Positions 45,597-55,525 of a DNA stretch of 64,000 nt are shown here, piece by piece (within the stretch, counting starts at the first letter, position 1; each line of letters opens with the position of its first letter). Location: contig JAFEMH010003632.1 of the NCBI GenBank assembly GCA_022495995.1, positions 62,001 to 126,000 on the forward strand, read 5' to 3'. This stretch comes from Adenophora triphylla var. japonica (taxonomy: Eukaryota > Streptophyta > Magnoliopsida > Asterales > Campanulaceae). The translations under genes and the position numbers were made by a program. A model generated the notes under the pieces. The model made no database searches. It was not told where the DNA came from and was given only the letters and a program-made list of their open reading frames with translations.

Positions 45597-46820
45597 ATGA
45601 ACGAAGAAGGTCAACGCAGGGAAGGAGCCAAATCCAAGAGCATCATGGCCCTAAAACGCCTCGCCTCTCACTTTGTCATCCTTGGGGACATGCTATACAA
45701 GAAACGCTACCAAGGACCACTCCTACACTGCATCAGCCAGGGAGAAGCAAACGAGCTCATGAACGAAGTCCACAATGGGGCTTGCGGTCCCCACATGAAC
45801 GCCAGGGCCCTAATGCAAATCATTCTCCGGATGGGCTACTACTGGATCTCCATGGAGGCAGACTGCATCCACTTTGTCCGAAGCTGCGACAAGTGTCAAC
45901 GATTCTCCAACCTCAATCATCTACCTCCTCACGATCTCTACTGCATGACTACGCCCTGGCCCTTCGCCACATGGGGAATCGACGTCATCAGGAAAATTGC
46001 TCCGCCAGGCAGCAACGGCCACGAGTTCGTCTTAGTAGCCATCGACTACTTCACCAAATGGGTCGAAGCCAAGTCCTACAAAGTGCTCACCTCCAAGAAA
46101 GTCGCGCATTTCCTCAAGGAAAACATCATCTGCCGATACGGTATCCCGAACGAGGTCATATCAGACAACGGCTCCCACTTCGAAGGAGAATGCTACAGAC
46201 TGCTGGCCGAATTCAAGATCACACGCCACAAGTCTTCTCCCTACCGGCCACAAACGAACGGCGCCGTGGAAGCAGCAAATAAGACCCTCGAACGGATCAT
46301 CCGAAAAATAACCACCCGAGGACGCGATTGGCCTGAGAAGTTGCACCTTGCACTTTGGGGCTACCGAACATCAGTCAGAACAGCCACGGGAGAAACTCCA
46401 TTCGCCCTGACATATGGGATAGAAGCAGTCCTTCCCATTGAATTAGAAATTCCCTCACTCCGAGTGCTGCTGGAAAATGAAATCAACGAAGTCGAATGGC
46501 TCCGAAGCCGACACGACGAATTGGCTCTGCTAGACGAGCGACGACTAAAGGCCATGGAACACATCCGAGCCTACCAAAGCAGGATGGCTAGAGCTTTTGA
46601 CAAGAAAGTCAAGTCCCGAGACATCAGGGAAGGTGATCTGGTACTCAAAGAAAAGCCTCCCACTCGAACCAACCCACTGGGAAAATGGGAACCAACATGG
46701 ATCTGCCCTTTCATGGTTCAAAAGATCTTCTCCGGAGGTGCCATGAAGCTGACAGACCTAGACGGCAATCCCTTCGTGAATCCAGTCAACGGAAGCAAAC
46801 TTCGCAGATACTTCGCCTAA
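45597..46820 (+). CDS. E2 integrase, intact frame (407 codons)
   Basis: Ty3/gypsy integrase with the zinc-binding HHCC module (HNGACGPHMNAR..., then CDKC at about residues 97-100) and the catalytic core: Asp in TWGIDVI, Asp in SDNGSHF and Glu in GAVEAANKT. I count 34 residues between the last two. The C-terminal part has GETPFALTYGIEAVLP, LLDERRLKA, the GDLVLK segment and VNGSKLRRYFA before the stop. The frame is open over its whole length, unlike the E3 integrase. It cannot act alone because the element lacks RT; it could be supplied only as part of a polyprotein that is broken upstream. Confidence 0.9.
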   Translation: MNEEGQRREGAKSKSIMALKRLASHFVILGDMLYKKRYQGPLLHCISQGEANELMNEVHNGACGPHMNARALMQIILRMGYYWISMEADCIHFVRSCDKCQRFSNLNHLPPHDLYCMTTPWPFATWGIDVIRKIAPPGSNGHEFVLVAIDYFTKWVEAKSYKVLTSKKVAHFLKENIICRYGIPNEVISDNGSHFEGECYRLLAEFKITRHKSSPYRPQTNGAVEAANKTLERIIRKITTRGRDWPEKLHLALWGYRTSVRTATGETPFALTYGIEAVLPIELEIPSLRVLLENEINEVEWLRSRHDELALLDERRLKAMEHIRAYQSRMARAFDKKVKSRDIREGDLVLKEKPPTRTNPLGKWEPTWICPFMVQKIFSGGAMKLTDLDGNPFVNPVNGSKLRRYFA

Positions 46821-46862
46821 AGAAGAACAAACTGTGCATCTCTTGGCACTCCATATAGTGTC

Positions 46863-46926
46863 GAACTACGCAGACCTGAGCCCTCTAGTCCGGGGGAACG
46901 TAGGCAACCTTAATTGGTCCGGTCTA
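46863..46926 (+). other. Post-integrase conserved box, E2
   Basis: It starts GAACTACGCAGACCTGAGCC and ends with GGGGAACGTAGGCAACC and GGTCCGGTC, 42 bp after the integrase stop. The same box follows E3 integrase (61497-61570) and occurs reversed at 63827-63887. Function unknown. Confidence 0.75.
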
Positions 46927-47558
46927 AAAACACACAAAAAAGTCAAAAGTTTGAATGTCAACCAAGACCTCCATCAAGCTACGCACTTTCCAAGAGCATG
47001 CCCCCACCATCACCTTGACCAAGTCAAACGACGGCGGCAACATCAAAGGACATCCGAAGGTCACTCAGAGTCAAACGACTGACCCATGTCAACTTCCAAG
47101 CTAGGGGCTTGTCTTCGCCCTCACGCGATTATAAAAAAAAAAGAAGCTCAAGCAGAAGCTACAAAAGAGGTCAAAAGCCCGACGCCAACAAGCAAGAGGC
47201 AAGGAAGCTACGGAAAAGACCGTCAAAATGACTTGTCAAGGGATGATCCAACCTCTCATCCAAACACAAAGCCCAAGCAAAAGGGATTGCCGTTAAGGCC
47301 CAGGCTGCTTCAGTCCGCAAATACAACAGAAAGGTCCAAAGCTGGACGCCGCCAAGGTTCACAAAAGAAACGAAAAGCGAACAAGAGATCTTACATCTCG
47401 ACAAAGCTTTAAAAGTAAATCACAAATCACTAACGATTACAACATTTATTGATGAAATCAAGCACGGTCTACTCTCAAGTTCAAAACATGCTAAAAGACA
47501 GCTTAATACATTAAACAAATAATGTGTTTGCAAAGGCAATGAATGGATACCTAGGAGG
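46927..47558 (+). other. E2 non-coding spacer before the antisense genes
   Basis: Sequence between the post-integrase box and the 3' end of the minus-strand gene. It is rich in AAGTCAAA-type repeats. No supported frame on either strand. The minus-strand gene's poly(A) site should lie here. Confidence 0.5.
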
Positions 47559-49024
47559 TCATTCCGCGCCATCTGCGCTTGTCCCCTCGCCATTCTTCCC
47601 TTTCTTCCCTCGTCCCCGGCGAGTCTTCTTTCGCTCCACGCGAGCCATCTCTGTCTCTCTCAGTCCGAGGTCAGGGGTCCTCCCAGTAGAGTCAAACAAT
47701 CCAGCAGCTCGCAGGGCTTCATTCGCCCGTGCTTCGGCTCGGATCTCCTCCCTGCGAGTCTGCAAAAGAGGACCTCTCTCCGTCAGTCGGTCAACTCTGG
47801 TCTCATAGTCGAACAAAGTGTCTCCCGTAACATCCTGAGGGTCCAGACCAGGCTTCGGCACTCCTAAGGCAATAGCTACTACGGCAATCGGGCCCCAGAA
47901 TCGCTTCACGCCTGCTCCCCAAAACCACTTAGGACTGCCCAACGCGCTGCTCATACCAAGCCAGGTACTGGGTCTTCAATACGACATTCTCCTGACATCT
48001 AAGGAGCACCACGGGAGGGAAAGCGAAATACTTCCATACCCTCAGAAAATACAAAAGAGCACCTGGAGATGCCATACAAAGAGGAGCTACCTCCGCAGTA
48101 GCAAGGTCATCCCAGCCCAACAAAGGCTCCTGCTTCATCCCGAACTGCCGGGAAACAAGCGACGAAATATAGAAGGAGGACCAAGACAAACCTGGAACTC
48201 TGACAACATAGGACCCTTCCTGAAAGGCTCTCCTAGTCTCAATCCCCCAGTGCGGAACCCACCAGCGGATCTGATGTGTACTAAGCTGTGCCATCCATCT
48301 CTCCCAGGCAGATTGATCCATATCCAACACAAGAGGACACTGAGCAAATGTCCACGGGCTGAACGACGCCGGAGCCTCACGCATAGCCTGAAGTCTCTCT
48401 CGCAGCCACAAGGTGAGCAAAGCGGGGCTTCCCCCTCTCATGAACCTATCCCCAATCGCCAGACGGTCAATACCATAAAGAGTCTCCCCCAACACCAACG
48501 GGACAATATCCTCTCCAGCTCTGCAGTGCCCTACCACATCCAGCAAAGCACCGTCACATACCCCAAGGGAGCTGACCATGAAAAGCGTTGCTATCACGCA
48601 CAAGGCAAATATATGACCCGAATCAAGGATCATGCCCTGCACTTCTCCCAACGAAGTCCGAAGAAAGCATGCAAGCTTCACGCTCACGGCAGCACCGCCA
48701 ATCAAAGGAAGCGAGATGGCCTCCACCTCCGGTCCTCCAATCAAAGCCCGAAAATCCTCAAAGGTGGGCACCAATTCATTGTAGGAGAAGCAATACACAT
48801 GCCTCCTAACATCCCAGAACTTCGCGGCAGCCCGCAACAATTCCCAATCAGGAACCAACTCCTTAAGGGACCAAACCGAGCAGAGTCGAAACCTTACCTC
48901 GAAAGCCCACCTCTGATGCCTTATACGGTGTCGCATCCACATTTTCAGCCGCTCAAGGAAGTATGCTTGCCGCTCCTTCAAAATCCTTGGCAAAACTCTT
49001 GGAACATACGGAGAATCCATGGCA
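47559..49024 (-). pseudogene. Antisense plant-mobile-domain / DUF7745-type gene in E2 (aORF1)
   Basis: On the minus strand, opposite to gag-pol, a frame likely starting at MDSPYVPRVLPRIL (near 49022) runs to 47929. It contains VYCFSYNELVPTFEDFRALI, the signature of the plant mobile domain/DUF7745 family, then LLDVVGHCRAGEDIVPL, GDRFMRGG and PHWGIETRRAFQEG. It shifts frame near 47940 and continues as GPIAVVAIALGVPKPG to a basic tail KKTRRGRGKKGK (stop at 47559). Antisense ORFs of this family are known in Tat elements; their role is unresolved. The same C-terminal tail is found after the E3 integrase (61880-62001). Two GGTCCGTACGGACC-type palindromes lie just upstream. Confidence 0.8.
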
Positions 49025-49136
49025 AAAATGGAGGTTCCTAGAAAAAATGGGGAAGAAAGCTCGAAATGACTGCAAATGGGAAGTGGGGAAAGTCCAGACA
49101 TCCGAAAAACACTTATCCCTTTCCAAAAGCAAAGGA

Positions 49137-49181
49137 GATCCGTACGGACCTCTTTGCATCCCAATTTGGTCCGTACGGACC
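49137..49181 (-). promoter_or_regulatory. Palindromes upstream of aORF1, shared with LTR-A
   Basis: GATCCGTACGGACC (49137-49150) and GGTCCGTACGGACC (49168-49181) lie 115-160 bp upstream of the probable aORF1 start. The same palindrome is repeated in both LTR-A copies upstream of their TATA boxes. No TATA box was recognised for aORF1 itself. Confidence 0.5.
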
Positions 49182-49521
49182 TTATTGCACCATGGTCCCA
49201 CGTTTCCAGCAAACAGTACAACAGCCACTATTCTCAGTAGGACCTTGCTCCAAACTGCCCAAATTCTGGCCAAAGCCATTTCCGGCAAGCATACGCTACC
49301 CACAAACGCACTCCCAGCTCACGTGGCATGCACAAATAATAAACTAGCAACAATTCCTAGGATAATTCCCGGGAATCACAAAATACGACATTACATCTTA
49401 AAATAAAATACTTTGCTGTGCAAATACAAGTGTTTTATTACAGGTACCCATAATGTCTGTTGCTAAACAAAAAAAAAACCAAAAAAAGAGGAGATATGGA
49501 AAGAGGGAAAGCAAATGAGCC

Positions 49522-50996
49522 CTAATCCGACTCTTCATCATCATCATCATCAAGCGAGAAGTCAGGCACCTCGGCAAACTCGCCAGCCACACCCTCGTCA
49601 TCAGAATACTGAACCCCCTCATGGGGTGGGTACTCAAAATACTCTGAAGGGTCAAACCCGGCAAAAGGATCAAAGAAGGAAGGCTCTGACGAACTCTCTC
49701 CCGGTGCCTCCTGCAAAGGCCAGAACTGGTGAAGGATCGGCTACCTCTGGACTCCCGAAGACGTCCCGGCATCCATGCTATGCCGCCCCCGAACGGGTCC
49801 CTCCAACTGCTGCTCTGGCTCAGCCCTCGACGGAGGAACGTCCACAGAATGCCTCGAAGGCATCGGCTCGTACGCCGGCACACGCCACGAAGACCTGCAA
49901 GACAGCTTCCCCGTCAACTTCTTCGCAAAGGACCGCATCGCCACATAACGGCGGGTCAGCGTGTCAAAGGCTCTCCTGCAGACTGCCGCACAAGCAAATG
50001 TACCAAAGAAACGCTCGCCTAAAGAGATACAGCATACAAAAAGAGAAAAATACAGAAAAGATGCCAAGATGGAAAAAAGTAAGCACACTCACCGGCATAT
50101 CCGGGTCAACCCGATAGGCAGCAGGAGCCTGCTCAGGGACGGGTATCGACACCCTCTGCCTCGACGAATCCCCACGAACATATGTGAAGTTCGGCCCAGG
50201 CACCGGAACATCTGGGGGACGCGGCGGGCCATCCTGCCTCTCCCTCGCCAACACCTGTGGCGTCCTCAGCTTCCTCCTAACGAAGGCCCCATACTCCTCT
50301 CCATGCAAAACAAACTCATCGGCACTCACGCCGCCAAGATATCTCTCAAACTCCAGCACGTCCATGTCACGGGAATCCATCATCCCAAAAGGCGGGTCCC
50401 TCGGAGCCATGGGGAGCATACCCGGGCCATGCTGCCAGAAGACCCTCTCCCCCAAATACATGACATCGCAGGTCAGGCCCCGCAGCATCTTCCTCTGCGC
50501 CGTCACCACGGGACCACCCTCAAACTCGTCATCCCCATACCGAGCCCATGGGTACAGATCAAACTCCGCCGGGCTATCTCTCCCCAGATGCTCCTGCACA
50601 TCCCCGTAGGCGATGGTGAGCTTCCCCCTACTCGTCCTCCTCCTCCTCCTCCTCAACGGACGGGCCCAGCCCAACATAGCAGGATAGGCCGCTATGGCCT
50701 GAACATCTCGATCCCACGAAAAGCACCGGAAGATCTCATAAAACCACACCTGCGATAAAAGCAGAAAAGGCTCAGTGCAAAAGAAAATGGAGAAATGACA
50801 AACTGCTAAATCAAAAACAGCAATAAACTCATACCTCCAAAGCAAAATCAAAGCAGCCCAAAGAACTGGCCACGCCTCGACTAAACCGGTCCAAAGAAAA
50901 ATAAAGCTCGGCCAGGCCCGCCTCACCCCAAGCTATCTTGCCAACCCTCTCCAAGTCCACCAGACTCTCCAACAGAGGAAAAGGAGCCGCGGTAGC
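49522..50996 (-). pseudogene. Second antisense plant-mobile-domain gene in E2 (aORF2), 5'-truncated, with introns
   Basis: On the minus strand the exon 50996-50835 encodes PFPLLESLVDLERVGK, then WGEAGLAELYFSLDRFSRG; a GT-AG intron follows (50834-50750, 85 bp). The next exon continues in frame with VWFYEIFRCFSWDRDVQAIA (50749-50093), the W-(Y)E-x-F block of plant mobile domains. A second GT-AG intron (50092-50019, 74 bp) precedes RRAFDTLTRRYVAMRS-type sequence, but the frame does not join cleanly there. The tail is acidic (DFSLDDDDDEESD) to 49522. The 5' end is cut by the E3 LTR at 50997. Introns on this strand survive because the element's genomic RNA is the opposite strand. Confidence 0.72.
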
Positions 50997-52735
50997 TGTA
51001 AGTACCCAAATCTGGCTCATGCCTTCCGGTTAAATTTCCCGGCAATTTCGGTAAGTTTCCCGGTAATTCCCCGGACCTTCCTAGTGTTCCGTAAATATTC
51101 CAGAACTGTTCCAAATTAATTATGGACTGAAAGGGAAGCTTCCCAATTAAGAAACACGTTTTTCTTAATTGGGAGGAAGCCTCTAGAATTTGCCACCTTG
51201 CATGTTTCTAGAAATGCTGAGTCACAAGGGATAATGCCGCACGGCTGCATTAGCTCGAGGTCTCTGGCCGCACGGCTTCATTAGCCTTATCCAGACTGCC
51301 TATAAATAGAGCCCTCCTCTACCCATTTTGAAATCAACAAAAAGCATCACTCACTCATAATACGAAGGAGTCCTCCCAAAGAGCTACTGGAAGTCCAAGA
51401 AGGTGAAGAAGAAGGCCAAGAAGCCACCTCCCTCCTCCTTGAAGATCCCAAGATCAAGTCCTCCTCCTAGCTCCGTCCAAAGAAGAAGAGGAAGCCATTG
51501 GTAACCTCGCACGCCCTAACCTTGCATCTTAAATTGCTATATGTGATTATATTTGCTCATAGCATTTCATACATTGCATTTATCTTGCTTGGGACTTGGT
51601 AGTTTATCATAAAGATCATATCTTTATCCCCTTTTCCCCCTTTGCATGCATTAGACATCCTTTGCCATTAAAAATGTAATCTTTGAATCAAAGGTGCATC
51701 ATTTGCACCTAAAAACCCCATTTTTTCAAAAAAATGTCATCTTCATGCATCCTTTGCATGTAAAAATTCAATCTTTACAATAAAAATGCATCCTTTGCAT
51801 TCAAATCCTTTTCAAGCATCCTTAGGCATTAAAGATCATATCTTTATCCTAAATTAAGCACCCTATGCTTTTCAAAATACAATCTTCATGCATCCTTTGC
51901 ATATTTAAATCTCAATTTCTTCACAAAAATGCATAATTTGCATAAAAATCATGTCTTTATGCATCATTTGCAAATAAAGATCATTTCTTTAAATCAAATG
52001 CATCCTTTGCAACCCAAAAAATGTCATCTTTTCATTAAAAATGTCATTTTTACATGAATTCCCCCATTCCCCCATTAGCAACCTCGGAGCGGACCGGTGT
52101 AAAAGATCCTATCTTTACATCGTTTCTTTCATAAAGGTTTCATAATTTCTTTAGAAAGGGACAACTTTGAACCCTATATCTCCGATTATCACTTAAGATG
52201 AGTATGAAGCATCTACATGAGCTCGACTGTCTTAAAGTGTAGGATTGATGGGCTAAGGACCCTCCTTTTCTAAAGAACCTCATCTTTGACTATAAAGAGA
52301 GTCATTCTCTCGATCACGCAAGTCCCAAGGTCCAAAAAATGCGATGATCACAAGTCCAAGATGAGGACGGGATCATAATCCCAAATACATAAAATCCAAG
52401 AAATCCCGAGCGATAACCAACAAATGGTTTGTACGTCCGGAAGATGACTTGGGACATTCCCTCCTTTATTTTTAAACACATGCACACAAGAAAGCACGCA
52501 AGCAAGCACGATTAATGGGATCTTGGGAGACTTGCTCTGGCAAGGCACTTTGGGTGAACGACGATCCGTTCTTCCCAAGGAGTAACTTAACCTCCGAACC
52601 CATAAAACCTTTTTTTCAAAGTTTTGAGGTAATCAAAATGGCGTGGCGACTCCGTTTTTCAAATTAAACCGGTTGTCTTCAAACTCGCGTGAATTTCCAA
52701 AATAAACAAAAAAAAATTTGGGGCACACATTCACA
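50997..52735 (+). mobile_element. E3 5' LTR, 1739 bp
   Basis: It starts TGTAAGTACCCAAATCTGG and ends ACACATTCACA, directly before the primer-binding site. The TATA box is at 51301-51308. Two copies of GCCGCACGGC(T)(G/T)CATTAG lie at 51236-51253 and 51267-51284. The GGCGTGGCGACTCCG block is at 52639-52653. The 51560-52030 segment repeats GCATCCTTTGCAT-type words. It interrupts aORF2 of E2; the left target bases are GTAGC (50992-50996). Its 3' partner is not in the window. Confidence 0.85.
51236..51308 (+). promoter_or_regulatory. E3 LTR core promoter
   Basis: Two 18-bp GCCGCACGGC-containing repeats, 31 bp apart, lie 16-65 bp upstream of TATAAATA (51301-51308). The position parallels the palindromes in LTR-A and LTR-B although the sequence differs. 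Confidence 0.55.
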
Positions 52736-52738
52736 GTT

Positions 52739-52756
52739 TGGCGACTCCGCTGGGGA
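52739..52756 (+). other. E3 primer-binding site
   Basis: TGGCGACTCCGCTGGGGA lies three bases after the LTR end. Identical to the E0 and E1 sites. Confidence 0.82.
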
Positions 52757-54568
52757 ATATCCCAAAGGAGAAAAGCTTTATTTTTAAAACAAAAATTGAT
52801 ACTCGGTATATAGGTGGAAACGACTTGCCTTTCCTATACACTCCCTGATGTGGGAGTTGGGATAACCGGTGGTTTAAAAATCCCACGTACCAGTATCCCT
52901 TTTCGAAAAATTTTTGAAAAAAATAAAAGAAAGCTTTTCCCTTTGAGCGGGTTAGACTCCTGTCGCTGATTTCATTAATCGTGCTTGCTTTCTTTACCTT
53001 GCATTGCATCATTTGCATCTTGGAATCTGTGCATACTTTGAACGGGAAACAACCCGAAAAATAGCAAAGGAGTGGAACCTAGAAAATTGATCCATGCAGT
53101 CGTACGGCTCAATCCTCATTGGATTCTGACCGGGCGACCTCAGTGGCAATTCCACCAGGAAAAATCATGGTTAATCCGGGCTAGCGGCTTGGGGCTACTC
53201 ACCATGATCGACTAGGGCTCCTGTAAAATTTACGTGCTTACGTGTTGCATTTTCCCCGTCCCGAAAATCATTCCTTTAAAACACATTCATGAAAATCTCT
53301 GTTTTAACTCAAAAAGGAACATTTTTAGGAGACCGCACACTACGCGCACCTGATATATCCTGTACACTTTGCACGCACGTCCTTCAAACCCGAGGGTGGT
53401 TCCAACAGCCACGGACAGCCTTACGATGCTCCCGGGCGCGCACGGAATCATCCCAACCTCCTCATGGCGGCAAAGTGTCGACCAATGCACACCCGTGTCA
53501 CACATTTCAAAAAACCGTGACTTTTGGTTGGTTTTTGGTCTAGTCCGTGTCATATAGCCCAGTTGCATACCCCCGTAAAGGTCAAGCCTTAGTTCATAAC
53601 GGAAGCCAAGATTTTCGCTCAAGCGGAACTCTGCCAAAATTCCGACAAGGAAAAATTGGCGAGATCTTGACTCCGACATTGACTTTGACCTTGACCCGCA
53701 CGGAATGCGTAAGAGTCGAGACCGAGTCTTTGCCAACAAATCAAAAGATCTTTCGCTCAAGCGAAGCTCTGCAAAAATTCCGACAAGAAAAAATTGGCAA
53801 GATCTTGACCCGGCATTGACTTCGATTCTGACTCACGCCCGGCGTATGCAACGAAGTTCAATGTGACACTGTGTCATCCGGCTTTTGCCACCCGACCCAT
53901 GCCTATTATCTTCTCGGACATTACCGAAAGTCAAAACGTCATTCGCTCAAGCGAAATTCTGCCAAAATTCTATCAAGGCAGAAAGACGAGACTTTCCCGG
54001 TATTTCCTTGACTATAATCCGCATCGCTCGTGCGTTGAAAGTTCCTATGACCCGCTAGACCCGTTAGGAGCGTTCTTTACTCTCGGTCGATGGGATCCGC
54101 GTGCCCTATAGGACCCTCACCCGGGGCTGTCCACCCTGGGAGGTCGAAATACAGGTGGAATACGAGGGGCTTATAGACGTAGTGACGGAACCCACTGATC
54201 CAGGATCTAGAATAGTTGTGAAAAAGAAGGGCAAATCCCCTTTTCCAACCAAATAGATATTAATAAAAGACACTATTTTAAGTAAACTGGAAGATTTTAA
54301 TTTGCATATTGCCTGAGCCTTCAGCCTAAACACCTACCCCGAGTCTAAACCTTTCCTATCCCTTTCCCGCAGCGAGAAAGAAGTGGGTGAGAACACCGGG
54401 TCAGAGACTTGTTAGCGCAGAATTCTCGGACGCCCGCCGTAATCCTCGCTTGGTCACCCGGAGAGTCGAATGTCCGATTCGACAGAGAACAGATCGGTTT
54501 GGGTAACCAGATGACTAGGGAAGAAGAGCTAGCCTATAGCCAATCCTCCTCCATCCACATATAATCCA
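52757..54568 (+). other. E3 leader with three CAAGCG-hairpin repeats
   Basis: Non-coding leader. A repeated block starting TTCGCTCAAGCG(G/A)A and containing CTGCCAAAATTC and GAAAAATTGGC begins at 53614, 53752 and 53942. TTCGCTCAAGCGAA is an inverted repeat. The lineage leader block is at 54100-54250. Weak remnants of the gag N-terminus are near 54390-54440 with a stop. Confidence 0.65.
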
Positions 54569-55426
54569 TTGCCAAAGACTGTCCCCTTCTCGCCTTCCCC
54601 AACATCCCAAGCCGTCAGGGTCCCGACACCCTTGCAGCCTTTGCATTCCCCCGTGGGACTCTTTCCCTCCTTTCAGCCTAATCCAAATCTCCTTACCCTG
54701 GAATCCCAGTACCACCCTGACCTCTCTAATTTCGTCAACGCCTGTGAATTTGCCTATCTCTCAGACAGTGGTAGTGAAGAATCAGTCGGAAATGAGAATA
54801 GGAATGGATGGATTTACAGTGATGATGACAGTTCAGTAGAAGGAATGGACTTGGAGTTAGCGGAAGTGAAACCCAAAGGGCAAGATGAGGTAGAAAACCA
54901 CAGACCTGGAATAGGGGATGAAATCACTTCAAAGTGTATTTGCAGCCTGTGTGAAGGCTCGAAAAAGGAAAAGGATGCTAGCTTAGATGAGGCAACATAT
55001 GAGTCCTACATCCTAGAGTTCAATACTCCTTACAAAGACTTGGTCGGTGAATGGAGGGACTTAATTGAAGCCCTAGCTGAAAGAGGAAAGTGGGCTCCAC
55101 CCGCCGATCTGGAAAACGTAAGCGTCGCTGAAGCCAAACTCTCATCAGGGAGAGTAGACTCTGTTACGGTGTTAGTAGTCACTCCTGAAACCTGGTCTGA
55201 AGAAGAGTGTATGGATGCCCTGGAAAGAGTCTTAAGTCTCGAGGCGACCCCAGTTCCCTTTATGTCCCATGATGACAACGATGTTTTCTTGATAATTCCC
55301 AAGTCAGAGGAGGAGTCCAAGATACCTCTTATATGGCGTCAAGTATCCCGACCTGCTTTTGCCCTCATTGGTCATCAAAGTCAAGACGAAAGTTCCCACG
55401 GGAGTTACTTTGCGGTGATGCGATGA
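54569..55426 (+). pseudogene. E3 ORF of unknown function in the gag position
   Basis: A 285-codon frame in the place where gag should be. It starts Pro/Ser-rich, then has a long acidic stretch with SDDDSSVEGMDLE, a CICSLCEG motif, VTPETWSEEECMDALERVLS and DDNDVFLIIPKSEEESK. I recognise no Retrotrans_gag motif and no match to E2 gag. The second half looks folded (mixed hydrophobic and charged). It may be a diverged accessory protein of the lineage or captured host sequence. Since the leader precedes it and the protease follows, it probably belonged to the element's polyprotein. Confidence 0.45.
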
Positions 55427-55525
55427 AGACACGGTCGAAGTGCGGAAGGAACAGTAGAGGAGTGGTTAGCCCGAAGCCAAAAAGCCCGAGAAAACCTTCC
55501 CGACAATAAAGAACAGAAACCCGCC

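Noticed and set aside
49515..50758. Long plus-strand frames opposite the antisense genes
   Set aside because: They are shadows. The minus-strand frames have the plant-mobile motifs and in-frame splice sites; the plus-strand ones are Arg/Pro/His-rich without motifs.
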